Shown: positions 53,413 to 62,625 of the stretch, piece after piece
Numbering within the stretch: the first letter of the stretch is position 1
Layout: every line of letters starts with the position of its first letter
From: Clostridium_F caseinilyticum
GTDB taxonomy: Bacteria > Bacillota > Clostridia > Clostridiales > Clostridiaceae
Length of the DNA stretch: 64,000 nucleotides
Direction: 5' to 3' (one strand)
Assembly (NCBI RefSeq): GCF_046127645.1
Contig: NZ_CP175919.1
Program-made: the position numbers and the translations under genes
The notes under the pieces: generated by a model
Databases searched by the model: none
Told to the model about the DNA's origin: nothing
The model's input: only the letters and a program-made list of their open reading frames with translations

Positions 53413-53467
53413 AAAGGATTTATTGCTAAGGAATACTTTTATACTTATCAGTAAATCCTTTGCTTTT
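53413..53467 (+). terminator. intrinsic terminator of ABC operon
   Basis: AAAGGATTTATTGCTAAG (53413-53430) pairs with CTTATCAGTAAATCCTTT (53444-53461) with one mismatch, followed by a T-rich stretch. Confidence 0.8.
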
Positions 53468-53621
53468 ATGTGAATTTTAAAAAATATTATTAGACTGTTT
53501 AATACTTTACTAAAATATAGGTTTAAAGCATATACTATTTTTATATATGTATATGCTTTAAATTATGGTAAAATTATATTAATTGTATTAGTATAAAAAG
53601 AAAAGTAAGGGGTTGTTTTTT

Positions 53622-54785
53622 ATGTCAGAAGAAATAACAATGAAGGATATGATGGAAGAAATAAATTCTTCAATGAAAAGAATTCATAAAGGAGAATTAT
53701 TAAAAGGAAAAGTAATTTCAGTTTCAGATAAAGAAGCCGTACTAAATATAGGATACATATCTGATGGAATATTACCTAAAAAAGAAGTTATAGATAATGA
53801 GGAAGTAAATCTTAAAGACATAATAAGTCAAGACGATATAGTTTCTGTTTGTGTATTAGAAGTAAATAATGGAGAAGGAAATGTACTATTATCTAAGAAA
53901 AAGGCAGATAGTATAGAAGCTTGGTCAAATTTAAATAAAGCCTTTAAAAACGAAGAAATATTAGAACTTAAAGTAGAAGAAATAGTAAAAGGAGGAGCTA
54001 TAGGACATATAGAAGGTATAAGAATATTTATACCAGCTTCTCAAATAGATAATAAATATGTTAAAGATTTAAATGTGTTTAAAGGGGAAATAGTAAAGGG
54101 AAGATTAATAGAATTAGATAAACAAAAGGGAAAAGTAGTTTTTTCTAGTAGAATAGTAAAAGAAGAAGAAGAGAATAAAAGAAAAGAAGAACTATGGAAT
54201 AGTTTAGAAAAGGGTCAAAAGATAGATGGTACTGTAAGAAGATTAGAAAAATTTGGTGCTTTCGTAGATATTGGTGGAATGGATGGATTAGTTCATAATT
54301 CTCAGCTATCTTTTGGTAGAGTAAATCATCCTTCAGAAGTAGTATCTGTAGGAGATAAAGTAGAAGTTTATATTTTAGATTTTGATAAGGAAACTAAAAA
54401 AATAGCTCTATCTTTAAAAGATGTTAAAAATGATCCTTGGAATACAGTAAAAGATAAATATACTGTAGGCAGTGTAGTAGAGGGAAAAGTAGTTAAATTA
54501 TTAAGTTTTGGAGCTTTTGTAGAAATAGAAAGTGGTGTAGAAGGATTAGTTCATATATCAGAAATAACTGATGAAAATATAGCTAAACCATCAGAAAAGT
54601 TAAATATAGAAGATAAAGTTAAAGTAAAAGTATTAGAAGTAAATTCAGATGAAAAGAGAATGTCATTAAGTATAAAGGAAGCAACAGAAAAACCAAAGGA
54701 AGATTTCTCAAAATATAATGATTCTAAAGAAGATGATGTAACTTTAGGAGATTTATTTGGAGATAAGCTTAAAGATTTATTTTAG
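53622..54785 (+). CDS. S1-domain RNA-binding protein (ribosomal S1-like)
   Basis: 387 residues from ATG 53622, after AAGGGG. Four S1 (OB-fold) repeats at about 17-85, 103-165, 183-252 and 268-337, the last two with the canonical GxVxxxxxFGAFVxI pattern (VRRLEKFGAFVDIGGMDGLVH; VVKLLSFGAFVEIESGVEGLVH). Binds single-stranded RNA; in low-G+C Gram-positives such proteins are S1 homologues of uncertain ribosomal role. Acidic C-terminal tail. Monocistronic. Confidence 0.92.
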   Translation: MSEEITMKDMMEEINSSMKRIHKGELLKGKVISVSDKEAVLNIGYISDGILPKKEVIDNEEVNLKDIISQDDIVSVCVLEVNNGEGNVLLSKKKADSIEAWSNLNKAFKNEEILELKVEEIVKGGAIGHIEGIRIFIPASQIDNKYVKDLNVFKGEIVKGRLIELDKQKGKVVFSSRIVKEEEENKRKEELWNSLEKGQKIDGTVRRLEKFGAFVDIGGMDGLVHNSQLSFGRVNHPSEVVSVGDKVEVYILDFDKETKKIALSLKDVKNDPWNTVKDKYTVGSVVEGKVVKLLSFGAFVEIESGVEGLVHISEITDENIAKPSEKLNIEDKVKVKVLEVNSDEKRMSLSIKEATEKPKEDFSKYNDSKEDDVTLGDLFGDKLKDLF

Positions 54786-54819
54786 TATATAGATTATAAT
54801 ATTTAAGCCTGAGAAATAT

Positions 54820-54860
54820 GCATTACTAAAACATTTATATTAGATTTGTTTTAGTAATGC
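54820..54860 (+). terminator. hairpin after S1-domain gene
   Basis: GCATTACTAAAAC pairs with GTTTTAGTAATGC; no strong T-run, so a weak terminator or processing signal. Confidence 0.55.
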
Positions 54861-55119
54861 TATTTATATATCGTTAAAATATATAAGGGTACTTTGTTAT
54901 ACTATAATTTTTATAGTAAAGCATATTAGATTTTAAATAGGGGATCTAATATTGATTTAAAGTAAAAACTAATTATATTGTAATGATGATTTGGATTAAA
55001 TTTATTATGTTGTGATGCTGATTTTATGATAGTTGTATCTGTAAAATGTTATAATAATATTAGATATTAGAAATTTTAACAATGATATAAAATGTTTAAT
55101 TACTAAAGGAGAAAATAAT

Positions 55120-55539
55120 ATGTATATTAATAGAACAGAAACAACAGTTAGATATGTAGAAACAGATCAAATGGGGGTAGTACATCATTCTAATTATTAT
55201 CCGTGGTTTGAAATTGGAAGAACAGAATTTACAAAGGCTACAGGTATGAAATATACAGACATAGAAAACATAGGAGTTATGATGCCTTTGACAGAGAGCT
55301 ATTGTAAATATATAAAACCAGCAAAATATGAAGATGAAATTATTATAGAAACGTCTATAGAAAAATTGACACCAGTAAAAATAATATTTAGTTATAAAAT
55401 TATAAAAAAAGAAAATAATGAATTACTGGCTAAAGGTAATACTGCTCAGGCTTTTGTAGATAAAAATAATTTTAGAGTAATGAATTTAAAACAATGTAAT
55501 GAAGAATTATGGAATAAGTTGATGGAATTATGTAAATAA
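55120..55539 (+). CDS. acyl-CoA thioesterase, hot-dog fold (YbgC/4HBT type)
   Basis: 139 residues, ATG with AAAGGAGAAA. The active-site segment YVETDQMGVVHHSNYYPWFEIGRTEF carries the catalytic Asp of the 4-hydroxybenzoyl-CoA thioesterase family. Hydrolyses acyl-CoA or acyl-ACP thioesters; chain preference unknown. Monocistronic. Confidence 0.92.
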   Translation: MYINRTETTVRYVETDQMGVVHHSNYYPWFEIGRTEFTKATGMKYTDIENIGVMMPLTESYCKYIKPAKYEDEIIIETSIEKLTPVKIIFSYKIIKKENNELLAKGNTAQAFVDKNNFRVMNLKQCNEELWNKLMELCK

Positions 55540-55706
55540 CTTATTATTAAAAATGATTTATGGTAAACTTTATTTTGAAAATTTATTGATAATGGTATAA
55601 TTTATGTACATAATATAATTTAATTTTATATTTTTATAAATTGTTACATACATAATAAAGTGAAAAGCAAAATTTATATAAAAATCCTATAACAGGGGGT
55701 ATTATT

Positions 55707-56123
55707 TTGAAAATACAAAGTGAAAAAGTAGCTAAGGCTTCAGTTAAAATGGCAATTTCCTCAAGAGAGGAAGAAAAAATGTTAATAGAAAAATTTAAGA
55801 ACAAGGATATTTTAGCTACAGCAGTAGATGTAGGTGGTAATATAAATACATCTATGACAAAAATAATAGAAAGAGCATTAGTGGCATCTAAAAGATGTGG
55901 TCTTATAAAGGATTGTCATGTGGATGATGGAGCTGTAGTTGGGGCTACAAGAGAGGCTTTGCTTCAAGTCATTGAAAAGGCTAATGGATTAAATGTAGGT
56001 GGAAAAATAGGAATAGCAAGATCAGAAGAACATATAAGTGTGTGCATATTTATGAGCATAGGTCTTTTACATTTAAATGAGGTAGTTATAGGATTAGGAC
56101 ATAGATCAATACCAAATGCTTAA
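55707..56123 (+). CDS. hutP: HutP-family RNA-binding regulator
   Basis: 138 residues from TTG 55707 with AGGGGG upstream. HutP of B. subtilis is a hexameric, histidine- and Mg2+-dependent antiterminator of the hut operon that recognises UAG triplets about four bases apart. This protein matches the family over its length: VDVGGNINTSMTKIIERALVASKRCGLI, CHVDDGAVVGATREAL, and the C-terminal LLHLNEVVIGLGHRSIPN. No histidine-utilisation gene is near. Instead a UAG-rich leader and a TrpX-like ABC transporter follow, suggesting a different target. Family call is strong; target is inferred. Confidence 0.8.
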   Translation: MKIQSEKVAKASVKMAISSREEEKMLIEKFKNKDILATAVDVGGNINTSMTKIIERALVASKRCGLIKDCHVDDGAVVGATREALLQVIEKANGLNVGGKIGIARSEEHISVCIFMSIGLLHLNEVVIGLGHRSIPNA

Positions 56124-56222
56124 TATGAATTTAAACAGTTTTTAGATAATTTATAGCTAGATTACATACACGACATAATCTCCTCGATATTTTAGCGCCG
56201 GATGAGTGTTCCATAAACTTCT

Positions 56223-56287
56223 AACATATGCAATGAACAAAACAGTTATTATTTTAAGAAGTAGTTGTTTTGTTCATTACATATGTT
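56223..56287. repeat. long inverted repeat downstream of hutP
   Basis: Arms of 25 bases (56223-56247 and 56263-56287) with one mismatch and two G-U pairs, containing AATGAACAAAAC. No T-run follows, so it is an atypical terminator or a protein-binding / mobile palindrome. Confidence 0.6.
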
Positions 56288-56322
56288 ACTATACTGTTAG
56301 GTGGTGGTTTAAAATATAAATA

Positions 56323-56352
56323 TTGACAAGTGCATATTATTTATGCTATTAT
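56323..56352 (+). promoter_or_regulatory. promoter of the ABC-transporter leader
   Basis: TTGACA (56323-56328), 18 bp, extended -10 TGCTATTAT (TATTAT at 56347-56352). Transcript start near 56359 gives a leader of about 750 nt before 57112. Confidence 0.7.
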
Positions 56353-56384
56353 TCTTAACTATAAGATTGAAGCATTATAAATCT

Positions 56385-56424
56385 TTAATCTATAATATTT
56401 AAATTTGTAAATATTATAGATTAA
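56385..56424 (+). promoter_or_regulatory. 5' leader hairpin
   Basis: TTAATCTATAATATTTA and TAAATATTATAGATTAA form a perfect 17-bp stem with a six-base loop at the start of the predicted leader; it may stabilise the RNA. Confidence 0.6.
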
Positions 56425-56512
56425 AAAATATAATTATATTTATAAATTATACTTTAAGACCTAAGGATACATAGAGTAGTATAATAAAGAATATAATATT
56501 AGGCATGGTTAA

Positions 56513-56817
56513 GTAGTATGGTAGAGATTAGGATTATTAAGTATAAAATTTATTAAAATAGGCTTATATTTATAGGAAGCGTTATTAAGTAGTATTGTGT
56601 ATTAAGTTAAAAGTATTATATAGACTTTTAATTTAACAAGTGGATTATAAAAATAAATTAAGTGAATTTTAATATTCCAATATAAAAATTAATATAGGAA
56701 ATAGCATTTAATTAATAAAAAATAATATATAAAGTAGTATGGTAGTAAGAAATATTAAAAAGTATTGTTGTGTAACAATATAATAAAAAATAGTAGTATG
56801 GTAGGTTATAGTAGGAG
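56513..56817 (+). promoter_or_regulatory. UAG-triplet array in the leader, candidate HutP sites
   Basis: GTAGTATGGTAG occurs exactly at 56513-56524, 56734-56745 and 56793-56804, with near copies at 56475 and 56589, and again over the start codon at 57107-57118. Copies 1 and 3 extend to TAG-N5-TAG-N4-TAG (TAGTATGGTAGAGATTAG; TAGTATGGTAGGTTATAG). The third adds further TAG and GAG triplets up to 56817, just before the terminator. Confidence 0.6.
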
Positions 56818-56853
56818 ATATTGCAGTCTTTAAATTAAAGGCTTTATTTGTGT

Positions 56854-56878
56854 ACTCTTCTGCTTGAAGGGTTTTTTT
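56854..56878 (+). terminator. intrinsic terminator within the leader (attenuator)
   Basis: ACTCTTC (56854-56860), loop TGCTT, GAAGGGT (56866-56872), then seven T (56872-56878). A smaller hairpin AGTCTTT-AAATT-AAAGGCT (56825-56843) precedes it. Located about 230 nt upstream of the transporter genes, 37 nt after the UAG cluster. Confidence 0.75.
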
Positions 56879-57111
56879 ATTTATACAAAATAAAATCTTC
56901 ATATCTTTTCACAGTTTACTGTTTTTCATTATATTTTTCAAAATAAAGCTCTTCTTAAGTATAGATGAAGTATTATTAAATAATATTAAATATTACAAGA
57001 GGTTATCTAAAGACATACCTGTAATTAACTATAACTTTTAATAAAGTAATAGTTAAACATAGGTAGTCATGAGATAAAAATATATAAATTTAAATTTTGG
57101 AGGATGGTAGT

Positions 57112-58119
57112 ATGGTAGTAAAGAGAAAAATTTCAATTCTATTAGCACTGATTTTTTCAGTTGTTATTTTTGGAGGGTGTTCAAAGCTCTCAAATTCAAA
57201 AACATTAAAAGATAAAAAGGTTATAAACATAGGTATAGCTCAAATAATAGAGCATCCAGCTTTAGATTTAGCTAAAAAGGGGTTTGTAGACAGATTAGAA
57301 GAAAAAGGATTTAAGGATGGAGAAAATATAAAAATAGATTTTCAAAACGCTCAGGGAGATATGGCTACAATTCAAACTATAACTCAAAATTTTGTAGCTC
57401 AAAAGAATGATATTATATATGCAATAGCGACTCCTTCAGTTCAAGCAGCTTTTAATGCTACTAAAAAAATACCTATAGTTATGACTGCTATTACAGATCC
57501 TGTAGAATCAGGAGTTATAAAGTCTTTAGACAAATCAGGAACCAATGTTGCTGGAACTTCAGATAAAATATCCATAGAGGAAAATTTTAAATTAATAAAA
57601 GATATATTACCTGGAAAAAAGACTATAGGAATATTATATAATACTAGTGAAAAAAATTCTGAAATACAGGTTAAAGAGGCAGAAGAAAAAGCTGAAAAGT
57701 TTGGATTTAAAATTGTTAAAAAAGGTATAACAAATGTTAATGATATTCATCAATCTTTAGCTTCTATATTGAATCAAATTGATATTATGTTTATTCCTAC
57801 AGATAATACAGTAGCTTCTTCTATGCCATTTATAAGTAATGAATGTAACAAAAAAAATATACCAATAATAGGATCCGAAAAAGCTCATGTAGAAGGTGGA
57901 GCCTTAGCTACATCAGGTATAGATTACTACAAGTTAGGAAAAGAATCTGCAGATGTGGCTATAGAAATTATAAATGGTAAAGATCCTAAAGATATGAAAA
58001 TAAAATTTATGAAAGAAACTAAATTATCAATAAATCAAGAAGTGGCTAAAAAGTTAAATGTAAAAATACCAAAGGATATAGAAGATAAAGCTGAAAAGAT
58101 TAAAGGAGGAAATAAATAA
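57112..58119 (+). CDS. ABC transporter substrate-binding lipoprotein (TrpX-like, COG2984)
   Basis: 335 residues from ATG 57112 with GGAGG eight bases upstream (a TTG at 57097 lies before it). Lipobox FGGC with Cys23. Mature part: INIGIAQIIEHPALDLAKKGF start, NAQGDMATIQTI, AIATPSVQAA, PIVMTAITDPV and the C-terminal ATSGIDYYKLGKESADVA, all typical of the TrpX/COG2984 group. Relatives carry tryptophan or tyrosine; if HutP controls this operon, histidine is also possible. The start codon lies within a fourth GTAGTATGGTAG motif. Overlaps the permease by one base. Confidence 0.9.
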   Translation: MVVKRKISILLALIFSVVIFGGCSKLSNSKTLKDKKVINIGIAQIIEHPALDLAKKGFVDRLEEKGFKDGENIKIDFQNAQGDMATIQTITQNFVAQKNDIIYAIATPSVQAAFNATKKIPIVMTAITDPVESGVIKSLDKSGTNVAGTSDKISIEENFKLIKDILPGKKTIGILYNTSEKNSEIQVKEAEEKAEKFGFKIVKKGITNVNDIHQSLASILNQIDIMFIPTDNTVASSMPFISNECNKKNIPIIGSEKAHVEGGALATSGIDYYKLGKESADVAIEIINGKDPKDMKIKFMKETKLSINQEVAKKLNVKIPKDIEDKAEKIKGGNK

Positions 58120-59021
58120 TGGATATTTTATTATCAGTATTAGAGCAAGGATTCATATTTTCCATTGTTTGTTTTGGCGTATATATAACATATAAAATAT
58201 TAGATTTTCCAGACCTTTCTGTAGATGGAACTTTCCCTTTAGGAGCAGCTGTTGCAGCAACTTTTTTAGTAAAAGGATATAGTCCAATTTTAAGTTCTTT
58301 AATAGCTTTAATAGTAGGAGCTATAGCAGGTGGAATAACAGGTATATTACATGTTAAGTTTAAAATAACCAATTTACTTTCAGGAATTTTAGTTATGGTT
58401 GGATTATATTCTGTTAATTTAAGGATAATGGGAAAATCAAATATACCTTTATTTAATAAAACTCATCTATTCTCAGATACAATGAATCCTATAATTATAA
58501 TTACAGTATTTCTTTTAATATGTAAAATTGCATTAGATTTATTTTTAAAAACAAAGGCAGGATTTATATTAAAAGCTACAGGAGATAATGAACAGTTAGT
58601 TCTTTCTCTTGGAGTAAATAAGGATTTTATAAAAATAATGGGATTGATGATATCTAATTCATTGGTAGCATTGGGAGGAGCTTTAATGGCTCAATATCAA
58701 GGATTTTCTGATGTAGGAATGGGCACTGGTATGGTAGTTATGGGACTTGCATCTGTAATAATAGGAGAATCTTTATTTGGAAGAATAAAAGTTTTAAATG
58801 CTACTACAAGGGTATTATTAGGAGCTTTAGTATATAAGTTAGCAGTATCAATGGCCTTAACTTTAGGTTTGGCTCCTACAGACCTAAAACTTGTAACAGC
58901 TATAATTGTAGTAATAGCTTTAAGTTTAAATAAGAATCCCTTAAAAATAATAAAAAAACAAAAAAATAAAGAAGGGAGGATTTTAAATGCTTCAAATACA
59001 AAATCTCCACAAAGTGTTTAA
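58119..59021 (+). CDS. ABC transporter permease (COG4120 type)
   Basis: 300 residues, ATG overlapping the previous stop (TAATG). Eight to nine hydrophobic spans; signatures GVYITYKILDFPDLSVDGTFPLGA and LGVNKDFIKIMGLMISNSLVALGGALMAQYQGFSDVGMG. Partner of the TrpX-like binding protein and the following ATPase, typically encoded in this order. Confidence 0.92.
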   Translation: MDILLSVLEQGFIFSIVCFGVYITYKILDFPDLSVDGTFPLGAAVAATFLVKGYSPILSSLIALIVGAIAGGITGILHVKFKITNLLSGILVMVGLYSVNLRIMGKSNIPLFNKTHLFSDTMNPIIIITVFLLICKIALDLFLKTKAGFILKATGDNEQLVLSLGVNKDFIKIMGLMISNSLVALGGALMAQYQGFSDVGMGTGMVVMGLASVIIGESLFGRIKVLNATTRVLLGALVYKLAVSMALTLGLAPTDLKLVTAIIVVIALSLNKNPLKIIKKQKNKEGRILNASNTKSPQSV

Positions 59022-59781
59022 TAAAGACACTGTAAATGAAAATAATTTATTTAATAATCTAAATTTAGATGTAAAAGAAGGAGAGTTTATAACTATCATA
59101 GGAAGTAATGGAGCAGGAAAATCAACTCTTTTAAATATAATATCCGGAAATATAAAGCCAGATGATGGTAGAATAAACTTAGAAAATGAAGATATAACAT
59201 TTAGAAAAGAATATGAGGTTTCGAAATATATAGGACGGGTATTCCAAGACCCCTCTAAGGGAACAGCGCCTTCCATGACAATATTAGAGAATATGTCTAT
59301 GGCAGAAAATAAAGGCAAAAGATTTGGTCTTACTTTAGGGATAAACAAAAAGAAAACTTCTAATTTTATAGAGATGTTAAAAGAATTAAATTTAGGATTA
59401 GAGGATAAATTAAATGTAACTGTAGGATCATTATCAGGAGGTCAAAGGCAGGCACTATCATTAATTATGATAGCTATGAATAAACCTAAGATGTTGCTTT
59501 TAGATGAGCATACAGCAGCTCTAGATCCCAAAACTTCTAAAAAAATAATAGAAATAACAGAAAAGATAATAGAAGAAGAAAAGATTACAGCTTTAATGGT
59601 AACTCATGATTTGAATCAAGCTATAAATGTGGGAAATAGATTAATAATGATGCATAAAGGAAAGATAGTTTTAGATATAAAAGGGAAAGAAAAAAAATTT
59701 TTAACTAAAGAAAAATTATTAAAATACTTCGAAAATCTCAATATAGAAGATGGATTAAGTGATAGAACCTTATTTTCTTAG
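58987..59781 (+). CDS. ABC transporter ATP-binding protein (COG1101 type)
   Basis: 264 residues, overlapping the permease by 35 bp with GAAGGGAGG upstream. Walker A GSNGAGKST, Q-loop RVFQDPSKG, signature LSGGQRQALSL, Walker B MLLLDEHTAALD (His replaces the usual Pro after the catalytic Glu), and H-switch VTHDLNQAI. Third and last gene of the operon; terminator follows. Confidence 0.93.
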   Translation: MLQIQNLHKVFNKDTVNENNLFNNLNLDVKEGEFITIIGSNGAGKSTLLNIISGNIKPDDGRINLENEDITFRKEYEVSKYIGRVFQDPSKGTAPSMTILENMSMAENKGKRFGLTLGINKKKTSNFIEMLKELNLGLEDKLNVTVGSLSGGQRQALSLIMIAMNKPKMLLLDEHTAALDPKTSKKIIEITEKIIEEEKITALMVTHDLNQAINVGNRLIMMHKGKIVLDIKGKEKKFLTKEKLLKYFENLNIEDGLSDRTLFS

Positions 59782-59841
59782 TTATAATTTTGATATAATA
59801 ATATTAAAATGAGACTTTAATACAAAAATTTATTCATTTAG

Positions 59842-59870
59842 AATAAGCAGCTCTTAGGGGCTGCTTTATT
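59842..59870 (+). terminator. intrinsic terminator of TrpX-like ABC operon
   Basis: AATAAGCAGC and GCTGCTTTATT around an eight-base loop (TCTTAGGG). Confidence 0.85.
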
Positions 59871-60119
59871 ATTGTTAATAAATTTAGAAGGTTTTTATTA
59901 ACTTAGTGTATAAGTTTTATAATCCATGATTTTTACTTATGAGATCTCAAAAAATACTATTGCTTTATGAAATAACTATATAAACAGTTTATATATGAAT
60001 AATTAGTATGTAATTTTGATAAAGGGAGAAAATTATTTTAAAGTAAATATTATACATATGTTACCAGTTTGATGATATAATTAAAGTTAATGATCTAATT
60101 ATCATTAAGGAGGATTGAC

Positions 60120-60422
60120 ATGCTTAGATTAATATACATAACTGTTTACATGGGGATATGCCTATTTATGCTATATTGTGCATATAGTTCTATAGTAAAA
60201 AAGAAAATAAAAATTTATGTTGGAGAACATAGAAAGATACTAGATAAAGATAAGCTTTCTAAAGCTTTAGGGATAAATTATTTATTTCTTTCTATATGCT
60301 TTTTTAGTTATGCTATACTATTGTATTTTAATAAAACACCTAGATATCCTATATTCACCATGGCTTTTATAATTCTTTTTATAGCACCTTTTATATTAGT
60401 AAATAAATATACTAAAAAATAA
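60120..60422 (+). CDS. small three-span membrane protein, hypothetical
   Basis: 100 residues, ATG with AAGGAGGA. Hydrophobic segments at about 4-22, 55-72 and 78-95; the loop between the first two is basic and charged (VKKKIKIYVGEHRKILDKDK). Resembles the DUF3784-like group of small clostridial membrane proteins, but the match is weak. Monocistronic. Confidence 0.65.
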   Translation: MLRLIYITVYMGICLFMLYCAYSSIVKKKIKIYVGEHRKILDKDKLSKALGINYLFLSICFFSYAILLYFNKTPRYPIFTMAFIILFIAPFILVNKYTKK

Positions 60423-60853
60423 AAATATAATTTATACTAAAGGTGCGGATAGATGAAAATAAATTATCAGTTTTGATATTTTTTAAATTTATCATATTAA
60501 CAAAAGAATTTAATAAATTTTTTATTAAGTGGCATAATTAGCCTATAAACTTTGTTTTTTTATAACTTTAGATTAAATTATATTTTAAAAGTGATAATTA
60601 ATGTAAGTTACATGCTTTGACATAGAAAAGTAGCATAACTATAATTATAATTGATGAAATTTTAATTTCTTAATCAGTAATTTTTTGCAATAAATAATTT
60701 ATATAACAGACAATTTATACAATAATCTTTATTATAACATATTACTAAATGCGTGTTTTCCATAAGAATAGTTTTTATAACATTGGATAACATAATTTAA
60801 TAAAATACTTTTATTGTAATTAGCAGTTGTATTTTGTAGAGGAGGAATTTTTA
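60423..60853. other. intergenic region, about 430 bp
   Basis: A+T-rich, no ORF with a ribosome site, no clear hairpin or shared repeat. Presumably contains the promoter of the decarboxylase gene, which I could not locate. Confidence 0.4.
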
Positions 60854-62497
60854 ATGGATAATCCTAATATTCAACGTATAGAATTAGAGCATATTTATGG
60901 TAAGATTAGTCCTTTTGAACTTAAAGATAGATTAATTAGCCTTGCTAAAGAAAGTCAAATAGAAAAAAGTGCCCATGCTCTTTTAGATGCAGGAAGAGGA
61001 AATCCTAATTGGACAGCAGCAGCCCCTAGAGAAGCATTTTTTGCTTTTGGACAGTTTGCAGTAGAGGAAACCCGTAGAGTATGGAATGAAGGTGCTTTAG
61101 CAGGCATGCCTAAAAAAGAAGGCATTTATAAAAGATTTAAAGAATACATAGGAAAACATGAAGGAAAGCCAGGCATAGAACTTTTAGATAATATAGTTCA
61201 TTATGGTATAGATATTAAAGGTTTTGATAGAGATTGTTTTGTATATGAACTAGCAGATGGAATTATTGGAGATAACTATCCAGTTCCAGATAGAATGTTA
61301 ATTCATGTTGAAAAAGTAGTACAAGATTATCTTATGCAAGAAATGTGTTATAACAAGCCATTAAAAGGTAAATTTAATTTATTTGCAGTAGAAGGAGCTA
61401 CTGCAGCTATGTGTTATATATTTGATTCTCTAATTGCTAATGAACTGCTGCAAAGAGGAGATAGAATAGCCATTATGACGCCAATATTTACTCCTTATCT
61501 TGAGATACCACTAATACCACGTTATGATTTTGAAGTGGTTAAAATTAGTGCAACAGAGACAAAAGAGGATGGAACTCATACTTGGCAATATCCTGAAGAA
61601 GAATTAGAAAAGTTGAGAGATTCAAGTATTAAAGCGTTATTTGTAGTTAACCCTAGTAACCCGCCTTCTGTAGCTATAAAACAGGATTCTATAAATAAAA
61701 TAGTTCAAATTGTTAATGAAAGTAATCCCAATTTAATGATAATTTCTGATGATGTATATGGAACTTTTGTAGATGAATTTCGTTCTTTAGTAGCAGATTT
61801 GTCATTTAATACTATAGGCGTTTATTCATTTTCAAAGTATTTTGGAGTAACAGGATGGAGACTTGGAACTATTGCACTTTACGAGGAAAACATATTTGAT
61901 AAATTAATAAGAGAATTACCAGAGGATAAAAAAGAAGCACTTAGAAAACGATATGGAGCATTGTCTACTAATCCAGAGGAAATCCTTTTTATTGATAGAA
62001 TAGTAGCAGATAGTCGCCAAGTGGCTCTTAATCATACAGCAGGATTATCTACTCCACAGCAAGTTCAAATGGCATTTTTTTCTGCATTTGCTATGTTAGA
62101 TAGGGAAAATAAATATAAACAATTAACTCAGAAGATATGCAGACATCGTCAAAAATTATTATATGAAGGCTTAGGTATAGAATTTGAAAGAGATGAATTT
62201 GATGCTTCCTATTATACAGAGTTCGATTTACTTCAGTGGGCGCACTGCAATTATGGAAAGAACTTTAGTGATTATTTAGAAAAAAATTATAAACCTGTAG
62301 ATATATTATTAAGGTTAGCAGAAAAATCTTCTATAGTATTGTTAGGCGGAGGTGGGTTCCATGGGCCAGAATGGTCTATTAGAATATCTCTTGCTAACTT
62401 AAATGATGAAGCTTATTCTAAAATAGGTAAAGTACTTCATAATGTATTAGACGAATATGCTAAGGAATGGAAATGTTATAGGGATTTACAAAAATAA
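60854..62497 (+). CDS. asdA: aspartate 4-decarboxylase / aspartate aminotransferase
   Basis: 547 residues from ATG 60854 with GAGGAGGA upstream (a TTG at 60827 is before the site). PLP enzyme that converts L-aspartate to L-alanine plus CO2 and also transaminates aspartate. Family hallmarks: DAGRGNPNW near residue 48, NPSNPPSVAI, ISDDVYGTF, and PLP-lysine region YSFSKYFGVTGWRLG. The length (about 540) is that of AsdA rather than an ordinary aminotransferase. No aspartate:alanine exchanger (AspT) is adjacent, so a proton-motive cycle with a neighbouring antiporter is not set up here. Confidence 0.93.
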   Translation: MDNPNIQRIELEHIYGKISPFELKDRLISLAKESQIEKSAHALLDAGRGNPNWTAAAPREAFFAFGQFAVEETRRVWNEGALAGMPKKEGIYKRFKEYIGKHEGKPGIELLDNIVHYGIDIKGFDRDCFVYELADGIIGDNYPVPDRMLIHVEKVVQDYLMQEMCYNKPLKGKFNLFAVEGATAAMCYIFDSLIANELLQRGDRIAIMTPIFTPYLEIPLIPRYDFEVVKISATETKEDGTHTWQYPEEELEKLRDSSIKALFVVNPSNPPSVAIKQDSINKIVQIVNESNPNLMIISDDVYGTFVDEFRSLVADLSFNTIGVYSFSKYFGVTGWRLGTIALYEENIFDKLIRELPEDKKEALRKRYGALSTNPEEILFIDRIVADSRQVALNHTAGLSTPQQVQMAFFSAFAMLDRENKYKQLTQKICRHRQKLLYEGLGIEFERDEFDASYYTEFDLLQWAHCNYGKNFSDYLEKNYKPVDILLRLAEKSSIVLLGGGGFHGPEWSIRISLANLNDEAYSKIGKVLHNVLDEYAKEWKCYRDLQK

Positions 62498-62536
62498 AAT
62501 ATTATTTTAAATATAAATTTCATATAGAGGAAATTT

Positions 62537-62586
62537 AAAAATAGATTTAATTTTGACATTTGTGGTGTTAAAATTAAATCTATTTT
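62537..62586. terminator. bidirectional terminator / palindromic element F
   Basis: AAAATAGATTTAATTTTGACA (62537-62557) pairs with TGTTAAAATTAAATCTATTTT, between convergent genes, with T- and A-runs. Core AAATAGATTTAATTTT is shared with element E. Confidence 0.8.
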
Positions 62587-62625
62587 ATTTTTAGTTAATT
62601 TACACTAATACATGATTATATTTTG

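Noticed and set aside
56513..56817. TRAP (MtrB) binding site
   Set aside because: UAG/GAG triplets are present, but spacing is 0, 4 and 5 bases rather than the two to three needed for TRAP, and HutP is encoded next door. Not fully excluded.
60854..62497. Ordinary aspartate aminotransferase
   Set aside because: Length of about 547 residues and the DAGRGNPNW start match aspartate 4-decarboxylase instead.
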